64,000 nucleotides of DNA from Sphingomonas nostoxanthinifaciens (GCF_019930585.1 NZ_CP082839.1:3856001-3920000), one strand, 5' to 3'; shown: positions 1 through 9,040, counted from the first letter of the stretch. The notes: generated by a model not told the origin, from the sequence alone. Translations and numbers: made by a program.

Positions 1-695
1 TCCCCAAGGCGCGCGTCGATGCGGTGCTGGTCGCGCCGAGCTTCAAGATCGCGATCTCGCGCTGGATCGAGGAATTGCTGCGCGAGCGATTCGGCTGCAT
101 CGATGTCGCGCTGGTGATGAACAGCGTCGATACCGACCAGTTTCATGCCCCGCCGCGCGGCCGCCAGCCGCAGCCGACCGTCGGCATGCTGTACAGCGTC
201 GCAGACTGGAAGGATTGCCGCACCGGCTTCGCCGCGTTCGAACGCTTCCGCAAGGCGGTGCCCGAGGCGCGCCTGATCGTGTTCGGCGGCTATCCCGTGG
301 CGCCGCATCTGCCGTTGCCGGACGGCACCGAATTTCACATGCTGCCGCCGCAGGACCGGATCCGCGACATCTACGCCGCGTGCGACGTCTGGCTGTGCCC
401 GAGCATGGTCGAGGGATTCGGCCTGCCGCCGCTGGAGGCGATGGCGTGTCGAACCCCGGTGATCACGACGCCGGTCGGCGCGTGGCCCGATCTGTTGAAG
501 GAAGGCGAGAATGGCTTCCTCGTTCCGGTCGGCGATGCTGCTACAATGGCCGATCGGCTCCAGACCTTCTTCGCGCTGCCGGAGTCGACTTGGCGGCGTC
601 TGTCCGACTGCGCCCATCATACCGCGACTGACTATAGCTGGGATGATGCGACTACTGCTTTGGAAGCAGTTCTAAAGCCGCGCATCAACAGATGA
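1..695 (+). CDS. Glycosyltransferase family 4 protein, C-terminal part (5' end outside window)
   Basis: The reading frame is open from the first full codon at base 3, so the gene starts upstream of the window and only about 230 C-terminal residues are seen. They form the nucleotide-sugar-binding half of a GT-B glycosyltransferase: a VEGFGLPPLEAMACRTPVI block carries the E-x7-E signature of family GT4, followed by a TPVGAWPDLL and NGFLVPVGD stretch typical of the donor site. The family transfers sugars from nucleotide donors, often in exopolysaccharide or lipopolysaccharide synthesis. The acceptor cannot be told from this fragment. The GTG at 24 is internal and not a credible start. Confidence 0.85.
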   Translation, partial: PKARVDAVLVAPSFKIAISRWIEELLRERFGCIDVALVMNSVDTDQFHAPPRGRQPQPTVGMLYSVADWKDCRTGFAAFERFRKAVPEARLIVFGGYPVAPHLPLPDGTEFHMLPPQDRIRDIYAACDVWLCPSMVEGFGLPPLEAMACRTPVITTPVGAWPDLLKEGENGFLVPVGDAATMADRLQTFFALPESTWRRLSDCAHHTATDYSWDDATTALEAVLKPRINR

Positions 696-890
696 AATGC
701 GGCGTTAACCATTTCGACTAAAGCAGTATTCATCTCGTTACGACTGCGAATGCCTGATTAGACCTCGGTCGTAGACTGTCTTTTTGGGCGCGTTGGGCGA
801 GTTGTTAACTAGTGTCACGGTAAAGACTGCACATCGACAATCTGAGCGGTGAGACCCCGCGGGTGGTTCCTTCGAACCGACCTCCAGCAG

Positions 891-2585
891 ATGGGATTTG
901 TAGTGAAGTCAGCGTGGCAAGCAAGCCGCGTCAGCGCGATCGCGTTGACGTGTATGATGGTAAGCGCCTGCGGCGGCGGAAGCAGCGGCAGCAGCAGCGA
1001 CGGAAGCCTTACGACCGAAGCCAAGAGCGCGGTCGCCGTCCAATCGACCAAGGAAATCGACGCCGGCCGCCTCGCCAAGCAGGCGACGTTCGGCGCCACC
1101 CCCGATCTCATCGCGCACATCGCTTCGGTCGGTTCCAGCGCATGGCTCGACGAGCAGTTCGCGCTGAGCTCCAGCACCTATAAGGATCTCGCGGTCGCGC
1201 CGGTTCGCAACCAGTGCAACGCCAATCCGATCGACGTGCCCTGCTATTATCGCTGGTTCAACCGCCAGAACGTCGCGATGCGGTTCTACTCGAACACGAT
1301 CGGCCAGCCGGATCAGCTTCGCCAGCGTGTCGCGCTCGCGCTGTCCGAGTTCGTCGTCGCCTCGACCGATCCCATCACCGACGCGGCGGGCGTCGCCGCG
1401 TACAACCAGATCTTCCTGGACAATGCGTTCGGCAATTATCGCGACATCCTGCTTCAGGTCACGATGCTCGGCTTCATGGGCGACTATCTGAACATGTCGG
1501 GCAGCTCGCACGTCGCGCCGTCCGAGAATTACGCTCGCGAATTCCTGCAGCTGTTCTCGATGGGTCCGAACAAGCTCAACATGGATGGCTCGCTGGTCAC
1601 CGACTCGACCGGTGCCGCGATCCCGAATTACACCGCTGCCGACATCGCCGGCGCGGCGAAGGCGCTGACCGGCTGGACGATCTACAAGCAGCCGGACAAC
1701 AGCAACGACTACACGAAGCAGATGACGCAGGTCGCCGGCTTCTATGACACCGGCGCCAAGACCTTCCTCGGCGTCACCGTGCCGGCCGGCGTCAGCGAAG
1801 CGACCAGCGTGGCCGCGGTTATCGACGCCGCGTTCAACAACGCCTCGACCCCGCCCTACGTCGCCAAGCGGATGATCCAGCAGCTCGTCACGTCCAACCC
1901 GACGCCCGCCTATGTCGCGCGCGTCGCGGCGGTGTTCGTCAACAACGGCAACAGCGTTCGCGGCGACATGAAGGCGGTGGTTCGCGCCGTGCTGATGGAC
2001 AGCGAAGCACGCATCGCCCCGAGCAGCACGAATGTCGGCAAGGTCAAGGAGCCGATCCTGCTGATGACCAGCATCGCGCGCGCTTCCGGCATGAAGTCGA
2101 CCGACGGCGTGGTCTTCATCAACCGCGACAAGACGCTCGGCCAGATGATCATGCAGTCGCCGTCGGTGTTCAACTTCTACCCGCCGGACTTCCCGCTGCC
2201 GCAGAGCACGACCTTGTTCTCGCCGGTGTCCAAGCTGTTCACCACCGTCACGATCACGTCGCGCGACAACATGGTCTACGACTGGACGGTCAATTACGCG
2301 ACGTCGGCCAAGGGCGAATTCCAGCCGATCAGCACCGTCATGGGTTCGACCGGCACGACCATCGACTGGTCGGGTTGGGAAGCGCTCGGCACCGACATCG
2401 CCGCGATGGTCGACCGCATCGACCTCATCATGATGAACCGCACGATGACCACGGCACAGCGCACCGCGCTCACCGCCGCGGCCGCCTCGGTCATCAACGC
2501 CGACCCCGCGACCCAGGCGCGCATGCGCGCCCAGGCCCTCATCTACATCGTGGGCACGAGCCCCCTTTTCCAGGTTGACCGCTGA
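891..2585 (+). CDS. DUF1800 family lipoprotein
   Basis: Protein of about 564 residues of the DUF1800 family, whose function is unknown. The N-terminus has a hydrophobic segment ending in a VSAC lipobox followed by a Gly/Ser-rich linker, so it is probably a lipoprotein. Family features include an RLAKQATFGAT opening, the DQLRQRVALALSEF stretch, and ENYAREFLQLFSMG in the centre. The ATG at 891 is preferred because it begins the signal peptide. A GTG at 903 is also possible, and the GTG at 849 would add a charged tail before the signal. The stop overlaps the start of the next gene by one base (TGATG), so the two are almost surely co-translated. DUF1800 and DUF1501 genes are commonly adjacent, and their products probably act together outside the cytoplasm. 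Confidence 0.85.
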   Translation: MGFVVKSAWQASRVSAIALTCMMVSACGGGSSGSSSDGSLTTEAKSAVAVQSTKEIDAGRLAKQATFGATPDLIAHIASVGSSAWLDEQFALSSSTYKDLAVAPVRNQCNANPIDVPCYYRWFNRQNVAMRFYSNTIGQPDQLRQRVALALSEFVVASTDPITDAAGVAAYNQIFLDNAFGNYRDILLQVTMLGFMGDYLNMSGSSHVAPSENYAREFLQLFSMGPNKLNMDGSLVTDSTGAAIPNYTAADIAGAAKALTGWTIYKQPDNSNDYTKQMTQVAGFYDTGAKTFLGVTVPAGVSEATSVAAVIDAAFNNASTPPYVAKRMIQQLVTSNPTPAYVARVAAVFVNNGNSVRGDMKAVVRAVLMDSEARIAPSSTNVGKVKEPILLMTSIARASGMKSTDGVVFINRDKTLGQMIMQSPSVFNFYPPDFPLPQSTTLFSPVSKLFTTVTITSRDNMVYDWTVNYATSAKGEFQPISTVMGSTGTTIDWSGWEALGTDIAAMVDRIDLIMMNRTMTTAQRTALTAAAASVINADPATQARMRAQALIYIVGTSPLFQVDR

Positions 2586-3955
2586 TGGACATGATGCTTT
2601 CCCGCCGCCAGCTCGGCAAGACGATCGGCATGACCGCGGCCGGCGCCGCCGCCTACAGCCAGCTCGGCCGTTCGGCCGCGCTCGCCACCGCCACCGACGG
2701 CTACCGCGCGATGGTCGGCATCTTCCTGTTCGGCGGCAACGACGGCTGGAACACGATCATCCCGTATGACGACAGCCGCTACGCCGCTTATGCCAGCGCC
2801 CGCAACAGCCAGATCGTGCTGGCCAAGGGCGATCTGGTTCCGCTGACCGGCTCCACCTATGCGCTCAACCCGGCACTGCAGCCGCTTCAGGCGGTGTGGA
2901 ACGATGGCGGGATGAACGTGGTGCTGAACACCGGCACGCTCTACCAGCCGCTCACCAAGGATCAGTATCAGAACGCGCCGAACCTGCGGCCGGTCAACCT
3001 GATGAGCCATGCCGACGAGCAGGCGCACTGGCAGGGCCAGCGCGCGCGCGAGGCGAGCTCGGACGGCTATATGGGCCGGATCTACGATCGGTCGAGCCAG
3101 CCGGCGCTGCCGTCGCTGATCTCCTTCTACGGCTCGAACCTGATCTCGATGGGGCAGGCCTCCTCGCCACTGGTGCTCCCGTCGTCGGGTTCGCTCGTCC
3201 GCAAGGCCGCCAGCACCGCGACCGATCTGGCGACCAGCACCCGCAACAGCGCGATGAGCGCGCTGGCCGACGGATCGACCTACGGCACGGTCACCGCCAC
3301 CACCGCGACCGGCATCTCGGCCGCGTTCGGCCAGGCGACCACCGCCAACGCCTTGTTCGCGGCGACCAGCAGCGTCGATCAGTATTTCGTCAACCCGACG
3401 ACCGGCGCGGCGCTCAGCACCGACATCGCCAACCAGCTGAAGCGGGTTGCGCGCATGATCGAGGCACGCGGCACGCTCGGCCATTCGCGCCAGAGCTTCT
3501 TCGTCGGCCATGGCAGCTACGACACGCACACCGCGCAGCTCGCGCAGCAGAAGACTCTGCTGACCGATCTGGGCCTGGCGATCGCCGCTTTCTACAATGC
3601 GATGAAGGGCCTGGGCCTCAGCCAGAACGTCACCGCGTTCACGATGAGCGACTTCGGCCGCGTCTATGCCGGCAACGCGCAGGCGGGTTCGGATCATGCG
3701 TGGGGCAACAACCACCTGGTGATCGGCGGCGCGATCAAGCCGAAGACCGTCCACGGCGCCTATCCGTCGCAGGTGATGGGCGGTGCGGACGACGCGATCG
3801 GCGACGGCCGCTTCATCCCGACCATTGCGACCGAGGAATATCTCGGCGCGATCGCCCAGTGGCACGGTGTCGCCACTGCCGACATGCCCTACGTCTTCCC
3901 CAACTGGGCGACGTGGACCAGCAACGGGCGCGGGCCGATCGGCCTGTTCGCCTGA
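2585..3955 (+). CDS. DUF1501 family protein, Tat-exported
   Basis: Protein of 456 residues of the DUF1501 family, related to the alkaline phosphatase/sulfatase fold but without a proven reaction. The first 35 residues carry a twin-arginine signal (LSRRQLGKT followed by an Ala-rich hydrophobic run), so it should be exported folded through Tat. Visible family motifs are FLFGGNDGWNTIIPYD near residue 50, SHADEQAHWQ near 140, VGHGSYDTHTAQL near 310 and a SDFGRVYAGN...GSDHAWGNNHLVIGG block near 355-380, rich in His and Asp as in metal-binding phosphatase-like sites. The start overlaps the DUF1800 stop. A strong hairpin lies just behind the stop. Confidence 0.87.
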   Translation: MDMMLSRRQLGKTIGMTAAGAAAYSQLGRSAALATATDGYRAMVGIFLFGGNDGWNTIIPYDDSRYAAYASARNSQIVLAKGDLVPLTGSTYALNPALQPLQAVWNDGGMNVVLNTGTLYQPLTKDQYQNAPNLRPVNLMSHADEQAHWQGQRAREASSDGYMGRIYDRSSQPALPSLISFYGSNLISMGQASSPLVLPSSGSLVRKAASTATDLATSTRNSAMSALADGSTYGTVTATTATGISAAFGQATTANALFAATSSVDQYFVNPTTGAALSTDIANQLKRVARMIEARGTLGHSRQSFFVGHGSYDTHTAQLAQQKTLLTDLGLAIAAFYNAMKGLGLSQNVTAFTMSDFGRVYAGNAQAGSDHAWGNNHLVIGGAIKPKTVHGAYPSQVMGGADDAIGDGRFIPTIATEEYLGAIAQWHGVATADMPYVFPNWATWTSNGRGPIGLFA

Positions 3956-3964
3956 CGACCAAGC

Positions 3965-3994
3965 GGACTGAGCGGGGCTGACCCTGCTCAGTCC
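3965..3994. terminator. Hairpin after the DUF1800/DUF1501 pair
   Basis: Two perfect 9-base arms (GGACTGAGC and GCTCAGTCC) continue inward through a G-T pair and GGG/CCC to a CTGA tetraloop, making a stem of about 13 pairs. There is no T-run on the + side, so intrinsic termination is not certain. The symmetry would let it serve both the DUF1501 gene and the small gene on the opposite strand, whose stop codon lies inside the right arm. Confidence 0.5.
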
Positions 3995-4161
3995 AGCCGC
4001 GCCAGAAGGCGGGCAATATCCTCCGGCAAGGCGGGCGGCGACGCGAAGCTGCTTTTCAGCGCGCGTCGCAGCCCGTCATGCGTTGGCGTCGGCCTGATCT
4101 CGGCGACGCGTGGCCGGTCCGTCCTGATCCCCGTCATCTCGCGTTGATCCGTAATTGTCAT
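3988..4161 (-). CDS. Small protein, possible NepR-like anti-sigma factor
   Basis: A 57-codon frame diverging from glnE, with its ATG 64 bases from the glnE start. Seen directly: a polar N-terminal half, then LRRALKSSF and a terminal PALPEDIARLLARLD. The tail resembles the NepR pattern, in which an LR-x-Y helix is followed by a P-x-P...LL-x-x-L-D helix ending the protein. NepR proteins bind the general-stress sigma factor EcfG and are released by PhyR. Neither partner is in this window, and no clear ribosome site precedes the ATG. The frame stays open far upstream into the glnE antisense strand, which weakens the case. It may be a real small gene, or an accident of a GC-rich strand. Confidence 0.4.
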   Translation of the reverse strand: MTITDQREMTGIRTDRPRVAEIRPTPTHDGLRRALKSSFASPPALPEDIARLLARLD

Positions 4162-4225
4162 GCCGTGAAAACGCGGCGGTGGCGCGAGAGTTGCGCGCCC
4201 GCTTCGGCCATGCTCCACCCAGCCG

Positions 4226-6925
4226 ATGCAAGTTACCGGCGATATCCCGGATCCGGCCGCTCTCGACCGTGCAATCGCCCGCGCGAGCGCCACTTCGCCC
4301 TTCCTGCGCGGGTTGATCGTTCGACGCGGCGCAATCGTCGAACGTCTCGCCGCTGATGGCCTGATTTCCACGCTAGCCGAGGCACGTGCGGAAAGCGCGT
4401 CCGATTCGGATATTGCGCACGCGCTGCGCCGCGAACGGCAGGCAGTCGCGCTCGCGGTAGCGCTCGCCGATCTTGCCGGTGCGTCGTTCGAGACCGTAAC
4501 CCACGCGCTCAGCGACTTCGCCGACCATGCACTCGACCGTGCGATCTCCGCCGCCATCGCCGAGCGCACGCCGGGCGAGGCCGCGCGCGGCTTCGTTGCG
4601 CTCGCGCTGGGCAAACAGGGCAGCCGCGAGCTCAATTATTCGTCGGACATCGATCCGATCCTGCTGTTCGATCCCGCCACCCTGCCCCGCCGCGCCCGTG
4701 ACGATCCGGCCGAGGCGGCGGTGCGCATCGCGCGCCGCGTGGTCGCCTTGCTGCAGGAGCGCACCGCCGACGGCTACGTCCTGCGCGTCGACCTGCGGTT
4801 GCGCCCGGCATCGGAGGCGACGCCGCTCGCCGTGCCGCTCGGCCTCGCCATCACCCATTACGAATCGAGCGCGCTGCCGTGGGAGCGCGCCGCCTTCATC
4901 CGCGCGCGCGCCGCCGCCGGCGACATCGTCATGGGCGAGAATTTCCTCGCGCATATCCGCCCGTTCGTGTGGCGACGCGCGCTCGATTACGGTGCGATCC
5001 GCGAAATGCGCGCGCTTACCGCCCGCATCCGCGATCATCACGCGCAGAGCCAGCGGCCGGGTCCAGGCTACGATCTGAAGCGCGGGCGCGGCGGCATTCG
5101 CGAGGTCGAATTCTTCGCGCAGGTCCACCAGCTGATCCACGGTGGGCGCATGCCGTCGATCCGCCTGCCCGCCACGCTCGACGTGCTGCCGGCGCTGGCG
5201 CAAGCGGGCTTCGTCGCGCCCGAAGAGGCGTCCTCGCTTGCCGAAGCATATCGCGTGCTGCGCACGATCGAGCATCGGCTGCAGATGATCGACGATCGCC
5301 AGACGCATCGCCTGCCCGAGGATCCGCTCGCGCTCGATGCCGTCGCCCGCCTTGCCGATCTCGGCGATGGCGACGCGTTGGTCGCGCGGCTCGCGCCCCA
5401 CATCGACCGCGTCGGTCGCGCCTATGACGCGCTGGAGCAGGATACGCCGACCGGGCTTCCCCAAGCGACGGAGGGGCTCGACGCGGCGTTGCACGCGAGC
5501 GGCTTCCGCGATCCTGCCGCTGCGCGCGTGCGGCTTGCCGATTGGCGCGAGGGCCGCACCCGCACCACGCGGAGCGCGGCGGCGCGCGCGGCGCTCGAGC
5601 CGATGCTGCCGGGCCTGATCGCGGCGCTCGGCCGCGCGCCCGATCCCGATGCGGCGCTGGCGCAGCTCGACGAGCTCGTCCGCCGCCTGCCGAGCGCGGT
5701 CAACCTGTTCCGCCTGCTGGAGGCGCGCCCGGCGATCGCCGACCAGCTCGTCGCGATCCTTGCGCATGCGCCTGCACTGGCCGAGGAATTGCGCCGGCGC
5801 GCAAGCCTGCTCGACGGGCTGATCGACGCCAGCGCGCTCACCCCGCCACCCGACGTCGCAACGCTCTCCGCCGCATTCGCGCAGGCGGGCGCGGGCGGCG
5901 ACTATCAGGCGATGCTCGACGGCGTGCGCTTCGCGGTCGGCGAGCGGCGCTTCCAGCTCGGGCTGCAATTGATCGCCGGCCACGCCGACCCGCTCGACGT
6001 CGGCGCGGGCTATGCACGCGTCGCCGAGGCGGCGGTCGAGACGCTCGCCCAGGCCACAGTCGCCGATTTCGAGCGCGCCAACGGCCGCATACCAGGCGGC
6101 GAATTGGTGATCCTCGCGCTCGGCCGGCTCGGCGGGGGCGTGCTGACCCACGCCTCGGACCTCGACCTGATCTACTTGTTCACGGGCGACTTCCTAGCCG
6201 AATCGGATGGCGCGCGCCCGATCGGCGCCACCACTTATTTCAATCGGCTCGCCCAGCGCGTCACCGCCGCTCTGTCGGTGCCGACCGCGGCCGGGCCGCT
6301 CTATCCGGTTGATACGCGGCTCCGCCCCTCGGGCAATCAGGGGCTGCTCGCCGTCAGCCTAGACAGCTTCGACCGCTATGAGGCGGAGAGCGCGTGGACG
6401 TGGGAGCATATGGCGCTGACACGGGCGCGGCCGATCTTCGGCGCGGCGTCGGCGCGCGATGCCGCGCAGGCCGCGATCGATCGCACGCTGACGCGCCGCC
6501 ACGATCCCGCGACGCTTGCCGCCGACGCGATCAAGATGCGCGGTGACATCGCCACCCACAAGCCGCCCGCCGGCCCGTTCGACGTCAAGTTGATCGACGG
6601 CGGGCTGGTCGATGCCGAGTTCGCGGTCCATCTGCTCCAGCTTCGCGACGGCGTCGGGCTCGATCCGCATCTCGGCGTGGCGGCGGCGGCGCTGGAGGCG
6701 GCCGGCCTGATCGCGGCGGGCTTTGCCGAGGCGGCGGCCCTGCTCGCGCGCATGCTGGTCACGTTGCGCCTCGTCTCGCCGACATCGCAGGTGCCGGCCG
6801 AGCCATCGCGGGCGCTGGTGGCGCAGGCGAGCGGTGCGCGCGACTGGGCCGATCTGCTCGCCCGCTACGACGCCGCCCGCGCATTGATTCACGGGGAGTG
6901 GCGCCGCGTCGCCGGATTGGGCTAG
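4226..6925 (+). CDS. glnE: Bifunctional glutamine synthetase adenylyltransferase/deadenylylase
   Basis: Protein of 899 residues with two nucleotidyltransferase halves. The N-terminal half, which removes AMP in the family, holds GKQGSRELNYSSDIDPILLFDP near residues 130-150. The C-terminal half, which adds AMP, holds LGRLGGGVLTHASDLDLIYLF near 630-650. Both keep the paired acidic residues that bind Mg-ATP. GlnE sets glutamine synthetase activity in response to PII and glutamine. The length fits the family. The ATG at 4226 is the only plausible start near the homologous N-terminus. It is followed 26 bases later by the peroxiredoxin gene, probably in one transcript. Confidence 0.95.
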   Translation: MQVTGDIPDPAALDRAIARASATSPFLRGLIVRRGAIVERLAADGLISTLAEARAESASDSDIAHALRRERQAVALAVALADLAGASFETVTHALSDFADHALDRAISAAIAERTPGEAARGFVALALGKQGSRELNYSSDIDPILLFDPATLPRRARDDPAEAAVRIARRVVALLQERTADGYVLRVDLRLRPASEATPLAVPLGLAITHYESSALPWERAAFIRARAAAGDIVMGENFLAHIRPFVWRRALDYGAIREMRALTARIRDHHAQSQRPGPGYDLKRGRGGIREVEFFAQVHQLIHGGRMPSIRLPATLDVLPALAQAGFVAPEEASSLAEAYRVLRTIEHRLQMIDDRQTHRLPEDPLALDAVARLADLGDGDALVARLAPHIDRVGRAYDALEQDTPTGLPQATEGLDAALHASGFRDPAAARVRLADWREGRTRTTRSAAARAALEPMLPGLIAALGRAPDPDAALAQLDELVRRLPSAVNLFRLLEARPAIADQLVAILAHAPALAEELRRRASLLDGLIDASALTPPPDVATLSAAFAQAGAGGDYQAMLDGVRFAVGERRFQLGLQLIAGHADPLDVGAGYARVAEAAVETLAQATVADFERANGRIPGGELVILALGRLGGGVLTHASDLDLIYLFTGDFLAESDGARPIGATTYFNRLAQRVTAALSVPTAAGPLYPVDTRLRPSGNQGLLAVSLDSFDRYEAESAWTWEHMALTRARPIFGAASARDAAQAAIDRTLTRRHDPATLAADAIKMRGDIATHKPPAGPFDVKLIDGGLVDAEFAVHLLQLRDGVGLDPHLGVAAAALEAAGLIAAGFAEAAALLARMLVTLRLVSPTSQVPAEPSRALVAQASGARDWADLLARYDAARALIHGEWRRVAGLG

Positions 6926-6951
6926 GCAGCGGCCGAACTCGGAGACCGACG

Positions 6952-7428
6952 ATGCTGAACGAAGGCGACCCCGCCCCCGACGTGACCCTGCAGATGATGG
7001 ACGGCAGCATGGTGCCGCTGTCGACGCTCCAGCGGCCGCTGGTGGTCTATTTCTACCCCAAGGACGACACGTCGGGCTGCACGGCCGAGGCCAAGGATTT
7101 CTCCGCACTCGCCGCCGCGTTCGCGGCCGAAGGCGTCGCGCTGATCGGGATCAGCCGTAATTCGCCCAAGGACCATGCCAAGTTCACCGCCAAGTACGAA
7201 CTGACCGTCCCGCTAGCCACCGATGCCGACGGCTCGGTCACCGAGGCATTCGGCGTGTGGATCCAGAAGAGCATGTACGGCCGCAAATATATGGGCATCG
7301 AGCGCGCGACCTTCCTGCTCGACGCCGATGGCAATATCGCGAAAGCGTGGCGCAAGGTGTCGGTGCCCGGTCATGCCGCCGAGGTGCTCGACGCCGCCCG
7401 CGCGCTGAAGGGCAACACGCCATCCTGA
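6952..7428 (+). CDS. bcp: Peroxiredoxin of the BCP/PrxQ family, single cysteine
   Basis: Thioredoxin-fold peroxidase of 158 residues that reduces hydrogen and organic peroxides in the cytoplasm. The peroxidatic cysteine is C43 in the PKDDTSGCT motif. Many BCP proteins have the resolving cysteine five residues later (GCTTEAC), but here that position is Lys (GCTAEAK) and no other cysteine exists in the protein. It must therefore work as a one-Cys enzyme resolved by an outside thiol. The ATG at 6952 has GGAGA 6 bases upstream. The stop overlaps the probable CTG start of the next gene. Confidence 0.92.
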   Translation: MLNEGDPAPDVTLQMMDGSMVPLSTLQRPLVVYFYPKDDTSGCTAEAKDFSALAAAFAAEGVALIGISRNSPKDHAKFTAKYELTVPLATDADGSVTEAFGVWIQKSMYGRKYMGIERATFLLDADGNIAKAWRKVSVPGHAAEVLDAARALKGNTPS

Positions 7429-8267
7429 GCCTTGGCGCGGCGGCGTGCGCCGCGCTCTCCACACCCGATCCGGCCGCCAAGGTGAAGGCGGCACGCGCCG
7501 TCGCGCGCGACTGGCGATGCGGGCGGCTCGACTGGCGCTTCGACGCCGCCCCGCCCGATCGCCCGCCGCGCGGCGAACATCCGCTGCTGCTCCCGCCGGG
7601 CCGGATGCCGCGCCGCGGCCGTGGCGGCACGCTCGCCAGCCGCATCGCCTTGCTCCACGCGCTCGCGCACATCGAATATGTCGCGATCGATCTGGCGCTC
7701 GACATGGTCGCGCGCTTCGGCGCAGGCTTCCCGCACGCCTTCGCCGACGACTGGATGAAAGTCGCCGCCGACGAGGCGATGCACTTCGCCATCCTCGACC
7801 GGCGCCTGCGCGCGCTCGGCAGCCATTACGGCGCGCTGCCGGCGCATGACGGGTTGTGGGATGCCGCCGCCGCGACCGCGCACGATCCCGCTGCGCGGCT
7901 CGCGGTCGTGCCGATGGTGCTGGAGGCGCGCGGCCTCGACGCGACCCCGCCGACGATCGCGCGATTCGAAGCTGCGGGCGACGCGCCCTCGGCCCGCCTG
8001 CTGCGGCGTATCCTGGCCGATGAGGTGGCCCATGTCGCCACCGGCGTGCGGTGGTTTCGTTGCATCTGCGAAATCCGTTCCGAATCGGCACCGACCGCAT
8101 GGAAGCGGCTTGTCGAAAGCTATTTTTCAGGAGTGTTGCGGCCGCCTTTCAACGACTCGGCGCGTGCGGCTGCCGGTCTGACCTGCGAATTCTATGCGGC
8201 GGTTGCGCAGGGCTACGCCGGTGCGCCAGAAAAGTTCCCGTCGTCGCGGGAGGGGCAATTCCGGTGA
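7425..8267 (+). CDS. DUF455 family ferritin-like protein, probable CTG start
   Basis: Protein of about 280 residues of the DUF455 family, a ferritin-like four-helix fold. The likely metal ligands are visible: a LLHALAHIEYVAIDLALD helix near residue 75, an AADEAMHFAILDRRL helix near 115 and a ILADEVAHVATGVRWF helix near 195, each with the E-x-x-H type pair seen in di-iron proteins. The reaction is unknown. Sequence of the family type (AAACAALSTPDPAAK) runs back to just after codon 7425, yet no ATG, GTG or TTG lies there. The CTG at 7425 overlaps the peroxiredoxin TGA in a CTGA junction, with GAAGG 12 bases before it. The first ordinary alternative, GTG at 7482, would remove conserved residues. 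Confidence 0.8.
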   Translation: MSLGAAACAALSTPDPAAKVKAARAVARDWRCGRLDWRFDAAPPDRPPRGEHPLLLPPGRMPRRGRGGTLASRIALLHALAHIEYVAIDLALDMVARFGAGFPHAFADDWMKVAADEAMHFAILDRRLRALGSHYGALPAHDGLWDAAAATAHDPAARLAVVPMVLEARGLDATPPTIARFEAAGDAPSARLLRRILADEVAHVATGVRWFRCICEIRSESAPTAWKRLVESYFSGVLRPPFNDSARAAAGLTCEFYAAVAQGYAGAPEKFPSSREGQFR

Positions 8268-8338
8268 CACGCTGAACTCGAGGATCGCGCGGCGTCCGCA
8301 TGGATGCCGCGACGGGCCTTCGCATCGCCGGAGCAAGA

Positions 8339-9040
8339 ATGACCATCCGTTCGATTTTCACGCTTGGCCTTGCTGCCGTTGCCGCAATCACCGCCGTCGC
8401 CCAGCCCACCGTCGCTTCACCTATCGCCGCACCGCAGAAGGGCGATCATATCGCCGCGACGCCCGACGCGCCGGTCGTCAATGCCGACGAGGATGGCCGC
8501 TTCCATTCGCTGTTCATGACCTGGAAGCGGCTCGACACCGTCCAGACGCCGGGCGCGATGGCCGTGCCCTCGTCCAAGCCGCTGACCGCCGCCACCTTCA
8601 CTTCCTCGTTCGGCGTCCGCTCCGATCCGTTCCGCGGATCGGCGGCGATGCATGCCGGGATCGATCTGTCAGCACCGCTCGGCACGCCGGTCTACGCCAC
8701 CGCCGACGGCATGATCGATCGCGCCGAATGGTCGGGCGGCTACGGCAACATGGTCGAGGTCGACCATGGCAAGGGGCTGCAGACGCGCTTCGGCCACCTG
8801 TCGCGCATCCTCGTCCATCCGGGCGAGAAGGTGACGCGCGGCATGCTGATCGGGCTGGTCGGCTCGACCGGGCGCTCGACCGGCAACCATCTCCATTACG
8901 AGGTCCGGATCGACGGCCACGCGGTCAACCCGATCCCGTTCCTCCAGTCGGCCGACTATGTGACGGCGATGGAGGCCCGTTCCAGCGCGATCGCGATGGG
9001 CGGCCCCGACGATGCGAACGACGACGTCAACGACGAGTGA
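8339..9040 (+). CDS. M23 family metallopeptidase (LytM-type murein hydrolase), exported
   Basis: Protein of 233 residues with a cleavable signal peptide (about 25 residues, ending near ATVA-type Ala residues) and a C-terminal LytM domain. Zn-binding and catalytic motifs are seen: MHAGIDLSA (first His and Asp ligands), FGHLSRILVHPGEKV, and GNHLHYEVRIDG (HxH). The family cuts peptide cross-links in peptidoglycan or acts as an amidase activator. The ATG at 8339 has GGAG 5 bases upstream. The ATG at 8300 would place 13 polar residues before the signal. Confidence 0.9.
   Translation: MTIRSIFTLGLAAVAAITAVAQPTVASPIAAPQKGDHIAATPDAPVVNADEDGRFHSLFMTWKRLDTVQTPGAMAVPSSKPLTAATFTSSFGVRSDPFRGSAAMHAGIDLSAPLGTPVYATADGMIDRAEWSGGYGNMVEVDHGKGLQTRFGHLSRILVHPGEKVTRGMLIGLVGSTGRSTGNHLHYEVRIDGHAVNPIPFLQSADYVTAMEARSSAIAMGGPDDANDDVNDE

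Noticed and set aside
3988..4635. The full 215-codon extension of the small gene opposite glnE
   Set aside because: The added part lies over glnE and is Ser/Ala/Arg-rich with no recognisable fold. Only the last 57 codons are offered, with low confidence.
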